Below, piece after piece: positions 14,113-19,996 of a DNA stretch of 19,996 nucleotides. The translations under genes were made by a program, and so were the position numbers. The notes under the pieces were generated by a model. That model worked only from the letters and a program-made list of their open reading frames with translations, did not search any database and had not been told where the DNA came from. The first letter of the stretch is position 1. Each line of letters opens with the position of its first letter. The stretch is from Syntrophaceae bacterium UBA4810 (GTDB lineage Bacteria > Desulfobacterota > Syntrophia > Syntrophales > Smithellaceae), in assembly GCA_002402545.1 (NCBI GenBank), contig DHGA01000103.1, positions 75,552 through 95,547 on the forward strand. Reading direction: 5' to 3'.

Positions 14113-14371
14113 GTAGCAACTCTGGGAAAGCGGGTTTATAAAACTGCTTCCAGCACGAGCAGATATTCGAAAGACAAGTTGGTGCCGTCATCTTCATGAT
14201 ATAACATTCGGCCTCGGTTACGCGACTGGTCTTGGTGTTCAGTGGCAGGATGGTAAATTGCTTGGTGTATGGCCTAATGGCTGGAAACCGGCTCTTGGAG
14301 TGGATGTGACCTATAAAGGCATGGAACCCATAAAGCTTCCGCCTTGAATGATTAAAGCTCATAAAAAATAA
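14113..14371 (+). pseudogene. Decayed second copy of the substrate-binding protein 3' end
   Basis: From GTAGCAACT (14113) to TAA (14369-14371) the DNA matches the last ~85 codons of the upstream binding-protein gene. Translated pieces read KRVYKTASSTSRYSKDKL, then after a one-base insertion near 14180 HDITFGLGYATGLGVQWQDG and KLLGVWPNGWKPALGVDVTY, then KGMEPIKLPP, TGA, MIKAHKK. The TGA (14345-14347) replaces the tryptophan codon of PPWMIK. There is no start codon or 5' part. It is the remnant of a tandem paralogue, with the terminator hairpin lying between the two copies. It is not expected to make protein. Confidence 0.88.
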
Positions 14372-14374
14372 ACG

Positions 14375-14426
14375 ATAATAATTGATAATTATTATTCATG
14401 CACCGTCTGCCGCTTTGCGGCGGACG
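14375..14426 (+). repeat. Two consecutive hairpins in the livH leader
   Basis: ATAATAATT (14375-14383) and AATTATTAT (14387-14395) form a perfect AT-rich stem. CGTCTGCCGC (14404-14413) and GCGGCGGACG (14417-14426) form ten pairs with one G-U around TTT. Neither is followed by a T-run. They may affect mRNA stability or processing between the binding-protein and permease genes. Confidence 0.5.
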
Positions 14427-14463
14427 AATCCAGTATTCATTAAAAAATAGAGAGGTAATTATA

Positions 14464-15339
14464 ATGTCTATGGTATTAGACATCGTTGTCATGGGTTTGA
14501 TTAAAGGCAGTATTTATGCTCTTTTGGCCATCAGTTTTTCGCTTATCTTTGGGGTGGCGCGTATCGTTAATATCGCGCATACAGCTTTTTACATGGTAGC
14601 CGCTTACTGTATTTACACAGCTACTCACTATCTTGGTTGGCACCCTGTTCCGGCTATGCTCATTGCCATTGTTATATCTATTCTTCTGGGGATGATTACT
14701 TACAAGTTAGTTCTTAATCCCATCCGTGAGCATGAAGGCGCCGTTTTGATAGCAACTATGGCCATTGCCATGATTTTTCAGGAAATTATGACCTTGGCTT
14801 TTACGGGAACCTATTTAAGTGTTCCCAATCTCATTGACGGTTTTATCGAAATTTTAGGAGTGAAGGTTTTTAACCAACAGCTTTTGACGCTTGGATCGGC
14901 CGTCGTCGTTATGGTGTTGCTGGTTCTATTTTTGTTTAAAACTAAATTAGGTTTGGCGCTTCGCTCCACCGCTCAGGACAGGGAAGTGGCGAATCTAATG
15001 GGTATAAATGAGTCCAAAGTGGCCATGATTACAATGGGAATTGCCATAGGGCTTGCCGGATTTGCCGGCGCGATTGTTGTTCCTCTGGAAATTCTGGAAC
15101 CCCATATGTGGACGACGCCTCTGGTTATGATGATGGCTGTTGTCGTTTTAGGCGGCCTTGGCTCTCTTAAGGGCAGTTTTGTGGCAGCGTACATCATGGG
15201 CTTTACCGAAGCCTCGGTTGTGTTCCTTTCCCCGCAGGGCGCTTTCCTAAAGGTTTCCGTGGCCCTGCTTATTATGATTATAGTTTTGCTTATCAGGCCA
15301 GAAGGTCTCTTTGGCGTGTACTTTGAAGAAGAAAGGTAG
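14464..15339 (+). CDS. livH: Branched-chain-type ABC transporter permease LivH
   Basis: A 291-residue inner-membrane permease of the LivH family with about eight hydrophobic segments. Family features are GLIKGSIYALLAISFSLIFG near the N terminus, ARIVNIAHTAFYM, ALRSTAQDREVANLMGIN in the cytoplasmic coupling loop (about 177-194) and VLGGLGSLKGSFVAAYIMG near the C terminus. ATG 14464 is chosen because AGAGAGG lies nine bases upstream; an in-frame ATG at 14398 would add 22 hydrophilic residues encoded by the hairpin region. It pairs with LivM to form the translocation pore. Its initiation region (GAGAGGTAATTATA) is nearly the same as that of the acyl-CoA ligase gene downstream. Confidence 0.93.
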   Translation: MSMVLDIVVMGLIKGSIYALLAISFSLIFGVARIVNIAHTAFYMVAAYCIYTATHYLGWHPVPAMLIAIVISILLGMITYKLVLNPIREHEGAVLIATMAIAMIFQEIMTLAFTGTYLSVPNLIDGFIEILGVKVFNQQLLTLGSAVVVMVLLVLFLFKTKLGLALRSTAQDREVANLMGINESKVAMITMGIAIGLAGFAGAIVVPLEILEPHMWTTPLVMMMAVVVLGGLGSLKGSFVAAYIMGFTEASVVFLSPQGAFLKVSVALLIMIIVLLIRPEGLFGVYFEEER

Positions 15340-15348
15340 AGATATTCC

Positions 15349-16389
15349 ATGAAGCTAATTTTATTTTACCTGAGAAAACTGCTTGCCGTCGTAAGAAATG
15401 AAGTACTTGTTTTGCCTTCACGCGTGGCTGTGATAATCTTTTTCCTCTTTATTCTTTTGTTGCCGTCTTTTACCGACGATGTTTACATCCTCCGTGTTTT
15501 CACTCTGACATGCATTTTTGCCATATTTGCCGCAAGCTGGGATTTGCTCTGTGGTTTTACCGGCCAGCTGAACTTCGGCCATGCCCTTTTCTTTGGCGTG
15601 GGCGCGTATAGCGCCGCCTTAATGAATATTCACTGGCAGCTTGCGCCCTGGTTCAGTATCCCTCTTGGCGCGCTAGTTGCTGTTGCCGCCGGTCTAACTG
15701 TAGGAATTCCGGCTCTGCGTCTCAAAGGAACTTATCTGGCGCTAACGACGATGGCCTTTCCTATCATAGTAATAGGACTGATTTTCACTTTTCCAGGCTT
15801 TACCGGCGGTGAATTGGGAATCTCTGGAATTCAGAAATTAGCGCCGACACGCATCGAAGAATATTATGTAATATCGATTCTGATGCTTGTTTTATGCACC
15901 ATTATGTGGAAAATAACAGACTCAAACACGGGGATTATCTTTCACGCCATTCGCGAAGATGAAATTGCTGTGAGGGCTTCAGGCGTCAATACAACACGTT
16001 ATAAACTTCTGGCTTTCTGCCTGAGTGGTTTTTTTGCCGGTCTTGCCGGCGGGCTCTACGCTCACTTCATGAGAATTGTCGGGCCCTCTACTTTAGACGT
16101 GTCATTATCGTTCCAGGTAGTTATCTGGTCGATATTCGGCGGCGCGGCTACAATTTATGGTCCTGTCGCGGCGGTATTTTTTCTTTACCCGACATTGGAA
16201 CTTTTTCATTTAATCCAGGATTACCGCACTATAGTATTCGCGATTGTAGTATTGCTGGTCCTTATCTTCATGCCGGATGGGTTGTTCCGCTGGTTACGGG
16301 AAAAGGTGGAAGAAGAATGTCCCCGCTGTAAAGTTAGAAACGTTGCGTGGCGTAAAACCTGCCGCGTTTGCACGGCATCTTTGGAGTAG
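15349..16389 (+). CDS. livM: Branched-chain-type ABC transporter permease LivM with C-terminal zinc finger
   Basis: A 346-residue inner-membrane permease. The LivM core (about residues 25-315) shows DLLCGFTGQLNFGHALFFGV (65-84), PALRLKGTYLALTTMAF (121-137), the coupling-loop IREDEIAVRASGVN (211-224) and the end FMPDGLFRWLRE. It then continues with an extra cytoplasmic segment, C324-P-R-C327, N331, C338-R-V-C341, which fits the RanBP2/NZF zinc-finger spacing C-x2-C-x3-N-x6-C-x2-C. That appendage is not part of a standard LivM. The gene starts nine bases after livH. ATG 15349 has a weak upstream AGAG. Role: second half of the import pore; the zinc finger could bind another protein or RNA, but this is inference. 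Confidence 0.92.
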   Translation: MKLILFYLRKLLAVVRNEVLVLPSRVAVIIFFLFILLLPSFTDDVYILRVFTLTCIFAIFAASWDLLCGFTGQLNFGHALFFGVGAYSAALMNIHWQLAPWFSIPLGALVAVAAGLTVGIPALRLKGTYLALTTMAFPIIVIGLIFTFPGFTGGELGISGIQKLAPTRIEEYYVISILMLVLCTIMWKITDSNTGIIFHAIREDEIAVRASGVNTTRYKLLAFCLSGFFAGLAGGLYAHFMRIVGPSTLDVSLSFQVVIWSIFGGAATIYGPVAAVFFLYPTLELFHLIQDYRTIVFAIVVLLVLIFMPDGLFRWLREKVEEECPRCKVRNVAWRKTCRVCTASLE

Positions 16390-16478
16390 GATATTTTTAA
16401 GAGTAATTTGCCGGAACCTTATCCGGTAGTAAAATATATATTGTCACTGACGATGAAGAAATTGAGAGGATAATTATA

Positions 16479-18188
16479 ATGAATGCAAAAGAATTCTATT
16501 TGTCAAAACCTTGGTTGAAGCATTACCCGGAAGGTGCGGCTGACAAAGTGGACATACCGGAAGGTATGTCTGTCCCTGATATGTTTGAAAAGTCCGTCGC
16601 TCAATACGGTAAAAAAACGGCCCTGATTTTCTACGGCAGAGAGATCAGCTTCGTACAATTGAAAGAGCTCATTGACCGATTTGCTACGGCGCTGGCTGAC
16701 TTGGGTGTCAAGCGCGGAGATACAGTCGCCCTCTTTTTGCTCAATTGTCCGCAGTATGTCATTTCTTACTTTGCGACTTTAAAACTCGGCGCCAAGGTCA
16801 CGCCGATAAGTCCTGTCTATACTAGTCATGAAATTAAGCACCAGTTGGAGGACAGCGATGCTTCAATAATTGTTTGTCAGGACATTCTCTATGATAATGT
16901 GGAAAGAGCCGGCGTGCCCCTGAAGCATATTATTATTACAAGTGTTCTTGAATACTTGCCTAGGGTGAAAAAACTTTTGGGAAAAAGCTTGTTGGGGAAA
17001 GACTATGCGAATTTGCATGTTCCCAACCCCGAAGAAATGGCCAAGGCGGGTCTCCTCGATTTTGAAGCTTTAATTAAAAGGTATCCACCCAATCCGCCAC
17101 AGGTAAAAATTGATCCGAAAAAAGATATCTCGGCACTTCCTTATACCGGAGGAACTACTGGGCTTCCCAAGGCTGCTGTTTTGACACACCATAATATGGT
17201 ATCTGTTATACATCAAATAAAGCAATTGTGGCCATTTCTGGAAGACGGCAAAGAAGTCGGCATCGCATTTTTGCCCTTTTTCCATATCTATGGTCAGGTA
17301 GTCGCCATGCTTAACGGCCTTGCGAGAGGTTTTACAGGAGTGCTTTTCACTACTCCTGATATCGATGATATACTAGACGCAATGGAAAAGTATAAGGCCT
17401 CTACCTTCAACGGCGTGCCGACCATGTTCGAATTTTTGAAAGAATATGAAAAAACTTATCGCGTGAATTGGCAGAAGCTTAAAATCATAGGCTGTGGCGC
17501 GGATACGCTGCATGATTCCACCGTGGAAGCATGGGAAAAAAGAACCGGCTCAAAGATTCATGAAGGCTACGGTATGACGGAAACAACAGGTGTCAGCCAT
17601 AGTAACCCTCATAATAAGACCAAGAAAGGTTCTTTCGGCGTTCCTATACCAGGCATGAAAGCCGCCATTATTGAATATGAAGGCTCGGAATATATTCCGG
17701 TCGGTGAAGTGGGAGAATTGATACTCAACGGACCGAATATCATGCAAGCATACTGGAAAAGAGAAAAAGAATCCAAAGATTCATTAATTGATATCGACGG
17801 CGAAAAATGGCTGAGAACAGGAGATATAGTAAGCATGGACGAAGACGGCTATTTCTATTTCTTTGACCGTAAGCGCGACTTGATCAAGTTTAAAGGTTAC
17901 TCCGTATTTGCCCGTCACGTGGAAGAAGTTCTCTACAAACATCCGCAGATTAAAGCGGCGGGTGTTGTTGGAGTGCCCGATCCCAAAGTGGGTAATATTA
18001 TTAAAGCTTACGTCGTGCTGGAAAGTGAAGCGCGAGGTAAAATATCTGAAGAGGATGTTATGAACTTCTGCTCGGAAAATCTTGCTCATTATAAAGTTCC
18101 CAAGATAATTGAGTTCCGTGGTGAGCTTCCGAAAACGGACGTGGGGAAGGTTTCGCGCAGGGAATTAAGAGAAGAGGGGGATGCCTGA
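16479..18188 (+). CDS. AMP-dependent acyl-CoA synthetase/ligase (FadD-like)
   Basis: A 569-residue adenylate-forming enzyme that activates a carboxylic acid to acyl-AMP and then acyl-CoA. The P-loop YTGGTTGLPKAA lies near 222-233, the A5 motif GYGMTETTG near 363-371, the A7-type motif LRTGD near 445, the hinge FDRKRDLIKFKGYSVFARHVE near 465-485 and the catalytic lysine in KTDVGKVSRREL near the C terminus. It resembles medium/long-chain fatty-acid ligases, but chain length cannot be read from sequence. It lies between livM and livG inside the transporter operon, so substrate import and activation appear to be coupled. GAGAGGA precedes the ATG. It overlaps the likely livG start by eight bases. 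Confidence 0.9.
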   Translation: MNAKEFYLSKPWLKHYPEGAADKVDIPEGMSVPDMFEKSVAQYGKKTALIFYGREISFVQLKELIDRFATALADLGVKRGDTVALFLLNCPQYVISYFATLKLGAKVTPISPVYTSHEIKHQLEDSDASIIVCQDILYDNVERAGVPLKHIIITSVLEYLPRVKKLLGKSLLGKDYANLHVPNPEEMAKAGLLDFEALIKRYPPNPPQVKIDPKKDISALPYTGGTTGLPKAAVLTHHNMVSVIHQIKQLWPFLEDGKEVGIAFLPFFHIYGQVVAMLNGLARGFTGVLFTTPDIDDILDAMEKYKASTFNGVPTMFEFLKEYEKTYRVNWQKLKIIGCGADTLHDSTVEAWEKRTGSKIHEGYGMTETTGVSHSNPHNKTKKGSFGVPIPGMKAAIIEYEGSEYIPVGEVGELILNGPNIMQAYWKREKESKDSLIDIDGEKWLRTGDIVSMDEDGYFYFFDRKRDLIKFKGYSVFARHVEEVLYKHPQIKAAGVVGVPDPKVGNIIKAYVVLESEARGKISEEDVMNFCSENLAHYKVPKIIEFRGELPKTDVGKVSRRELREEGDA

Positions 18189-18960
18189 TAATATGAGCCA
18201 ATCTTTTCTGGAAGTAAAGGGGCTAACGAAAAAATTCGGCGGCCTAACAGCGGTTAACGATGCGACATTTTCCATGGAAAGACACCAGATAATCGGCCTT
18301 ATCGGTCCAAATGGTGCGGGGAAAACAACGCTGTTGCGTCTCATGACAGGAATTTTAAAGCCGGACAGCGGAAGCGTTCGCTTTATGGGACAGGAAATGG
18401 CCGGGAAAAACACCTGGGACATCGTCAATAAAGGAATGGTTTCTACATTTCAAAATATGCGGCCATTCCGTAGGCTGCCCATTATTGCCAACGTTATGGT
18501 TGCATGTTTGTGTCCGCGCGCTTTGAAAAGGGGCGAGTGGGTTAAAAAAATTGAAGCTAAAGCAATGGATGCCCTCGAATTTGCCGGTATTTCCGATATG
18601 GCCAAGGAAAACGCCTCGATTCTTTCGCAGGGTGACCTTAAGCGATTGGAAGTGGCGCGCGCCATTGCTACGGAGCCGGAACTTTTATTGCTCGACGAAC
18701 CTTTTGGCGGCTTGAGCCCGGCGGAAACAGATCTCATGGCTAAATCGATCAAACGCCTGCATAAGGGTGGCCGTTTTGGGCGTTTGCACAGTGAAGGTCC
18801 GGCCATGATTATTGTTGAGCATAAACTGCACTGGCTGATGATGATCGCTACTCGCATCATCGTTTTGAGTTTCGGAACTATTATTGCCGACGGAACGCCC
18901 GATGAAATTATCAAGAATCCGACTGTAATTGAGGCATATCTCGGCCAAGGAGGTAACTAA
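18181..18960 (+). CDS. livG: ABC transporter ATP-binding protein LivG
   Basis: A 259-residue ATPase subunit. Walker A GPNGAGKTT lies near 40-48, the Q-loop segment STFQNMRPF near 85-93, the ABC signature LSQGDLKRLEVARA near 142-155, Walker B LLLLDEPFGGLSPAE near 163-177 and the switch histidine in IIVEHK near 206-211. Start is ambiguous: ATG 18181 overlaps the ligase stop and has GAGG only three bases away, while ATG 18193 has that purine run about twelve bases upstream. The signature has D in place of the usual Q of LSxGxQR, a mild variation. A short insert (HKGGRFGRLHSEG) precedes the switch region. It forms the motor with LivF. Confidence 0.92.
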   Translation: MPDNMSQSFLEVKGLTKKFGGLTAVNDATFSMERHQIIGLIGPNGAGKTTLLRLMTGILKPDSGSVRFMGQEMAGKNTWDIVNKGMVSTFQNMRPFRRLPIIANVMVACLCPRALKRGEWVKKIEAKAMDALEFAGISDMAKENASILSQGDLKRLEVARAIATEPELLLLDEPFGGLSPAETDLMAKSIKRLHKGGRFGRLHSEGPAMIIVEHKLHWLMMIATRIIVLSFGTIIADGTPDEIIKNPTVIEAYLGQGGN

Positions 18961-18962
18961 CT

Positions 18963-19730
18963 TTGCTACTCGAAGTTTCTAATGTATCGGTTTGGTATGA
19001 CAAGGCCATGCTTATAAACAACGTGAGCATGGGTGTGGACCAGGGTGAATTGGTCAGTCTGGTTGGCCCCAACGGCGCAGGAAAATCTACCTTGCTCAGA
19101 ACAATCACCGGTCTGGTGGCTTGGGAAAAAGAACTGAAGAAAAGATCAACGCATGGCGAAATTAAACTGGAAGGGCAAATAACCTTCGATGGCGAACGTA
19201 TTGACAAAGTGCCTGCGCATGAAATTGTCAGAAGGGGTTTAATTCTTGCTCCTGAAAGAAGAAGGCCATTCAAGGAAATGACGGTTATTGATAATCTGAT
19301 GGTCGGCGCTTATCTGATCCGCGACAAGGCTAACATTGAAGAAAACCTGGAAAAAGTCTATCAGTTGTTTCCCGTGCTCAAAGAGAGGTCTCATCAGGTT
19401 TCCGGCACGCTTTCCGGCGGTGAGCAGCAGATGCTGGCGGTCGGGCGCGCGCTGATGAGCCGGCCCACGGTGCTGCTGCTCGACGAACCCTCGCTCGGGC
19501 TGGCGCCGCGCGTGATCGCTGCGATCTTCGGCGTGCTCGACGAGCTCCGGCACGAGGGGCTCTCGATCCTACTCGTGGAGCAGGACGCCGCGGTGGCGCT
19601 GCGGCATGCCGACCGCGGGTATGTGATGCGCACCGGGCGCGTGGTGCGTGCAGGTACGGCGGGCGAGCTGCTCGCCGACGACGGCGTACGGGAGATCTAC
19701 CTGGGTCCCCGGCACGGATCGGAAGGGTGA
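18963..19730 (+). CDS. livF: ABC transporter ATP-binding protein LivF, chimeric composition
   Basis: A 255-residue ATPase subunit. Walker A GPNGAGKST lies near 35-43, the LivF hallmark GLILAPERRRPFKEMTVIDN near 92-111, the signature TLSGGEQQMLAVGRAL near 148-163, Walker B VLLLDEPSLGLAP near 169-181 and H-loop region ILLVEQD near 201-207. The start is TTG 18963, supported by AAGGAGG nine bases upstream at the end of livG. By hand count the blocks 19261-19320 and 19321-19380 are 45% and 43% G+C, 19381-19440 is 62%, and 19441-19500 and 19501-19560 are 75% and 73%. The first ~145 codons thus use the same style as the rest of the window and the last ~105 a high-G+C style, while the protein remains a normal, full-length LivF. 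It may be a recombinant gene or an assembly join. Confidence 0.88.
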   Translation: MLLEVSNVSVWYDKAMLINNVSMGVDQGELVSLVGPNGAGKSTLLRTITGLVAWEKELKKRSTHGEIKLEGQITFDGERIDKVPAHEIVRRGLILAPERRRPFKEMTVIDNLMVGAYLIRDKANIEENLEKVYQLFPVLKERSHQVSGTLSGGEQQMLAVGRALMSRPTVLLLDEPSLGLAPRVIAAIFGVLDELRHEGLSILLVEQDAAVALRHADRGYVMRTGRVVRAGTAGELLADDGVREIYLGPRHGSEG

Positions 19731-19737
19731 GCGGGCC

Positions 19738-19996
19738 ATGCCCATCTGGAATCCCGAGTATGAGTCGATGGAACGCGGTGCGCTCGCATCGCTGCAGCTC
19801 TCACGCCTGCGGTCGACGGTCTCGTGGGTCAACGAGCGCGTGCCGCACTACCGCGACGCGCTCGACGCGTGCGGCGTGAAACCCAAGGACATCCGCTCGC
19901 TCGCCGACGTCCGGTTGCTGCCCTTCACCGACAAGAGCGCCCTGCGCGACACCTATCCGTTCGGCATGTTCGCCGTGCCGATGGAGCAGGTCGTGC
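19738..19996 (+). CDS. paaK: Phenylacetate-CoA ligase, N-terminal part (cut by window end)
   Basis: ATG 19738 opens 86 codons running off the right edge. The start WNPEYESMERGALASLQLSRL, with WVNERVPHYRDAL and DIRSLADVRLLPFTDKSALRDTYPFGMFAVP, is the typical N-terminal domain of PaaK, which activates phenylacetate (or related aromatic acids) to the CoA thioester. The AMP-binding motifs lie beyond the window. GGAAGGG ten bases upstream serves as ribosome binding site, and it follows livF by seven bases. The codon style is high G+C throughout, like the second half of livF, so it may derive from a different genome than the genes to its left. Confidence 0.85.
   Translation, partial: MPIWNPEYESMERGALASLQLSRLRSTVSWVNERVPHYRDALDACGVKPKDIRSLADVRLLPFTDKSALRDTYPFGMFAVPMEQVV

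Noticed and set aside
1915..14371. In-frame TGA at conserved tryptophan positions in two places (2038 and 14345), suggesting UGA read as tryptophan
   Set aside because: Both occur in truncated, otherwise decayed copies. Intact genes here end in TGA (the CDF gene, the acyl-CoA ligase, livF) and use TGG for tryptophan, so ordinary code and nonsense mutation explain it.

Overview
The window reads as bacterial chromosome of moderate G+C (about 45% where I counted). The gene set points to an anaerobic deltaproteobacterium, perhaps a Syntrophales/Smithella-like lineage: citramalate synthase for isoleucine, a Liv-type ABC importer interleaved with an acyl-CoA ligase and a phenylacetate-CoA ligase, and a short RNase E/G. 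This is inference from gene content, not a marker-based placement. The last ~580 bases have a very different composition (see below).

Region 1 (1-2082) is the left end of an integron. A dead integron-integrase fragment reads rightwards from 1915. Away from it, leftwards, run an attI-like core (1741-1747), a DUF2971 cassette, an attC site (834-890), an AbiU2/HEPN-like cassette, a second attC (198-258) and the start of a third cassette. The cassette-boundary sequences agree with one another as the cassette model predicts. Both cargo genes belong to families linked with phage defence.

Region 2 (2172-5602, minus strand) is a three-gene envelope operon: a KefB-type cation/proton antiporter with an RCK domain, a CDF zinc exporter and a DUF4442 hotdog protein. 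Its promoter carries an 18-bp dyad in the -35/-10 spacer.

Region 3 (5758-7565) is cimA (citramalate synthase, first step of the pyruvate route to isoleucine). It is preceded by a complete transcription attenuator: a consensus-like promoter, a 26-codon leader peptide with 11 isoleucines, mutually exclusive hairpins, and an intrinsic terminator just before the cimA ribosome binding site. I regard this as the best regulatory find in the window.

Region 4 (7669-12567) is housekeeping: a YciO/Sua5-family protein; an RNase E/G whose 5' leader holds a large 58-nt hairpin; convergent proC; and then a divergent hydrolase-yggT-yggU cluster.

Region 5 (12638-19996) is a transport/activation operon: substrate-binding protein, decayed second copy of its 3' end, LivH, LivM with an unusual C-terminal zinc finger, acyl-CoA ligase, LivG, LivF and the start of PaaK. 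The ligases suggest that the imported substrate is an aromatic or fatty carboxylic acid that is trapped as a CoA thioester, rather than a branched-chain amino acid. Inside livF, at about 19395-19440, G+C jumps from about 45% to above 70% and stays high to the window end, so the right edge is either a recombinant junction or a chimeric assembly join.
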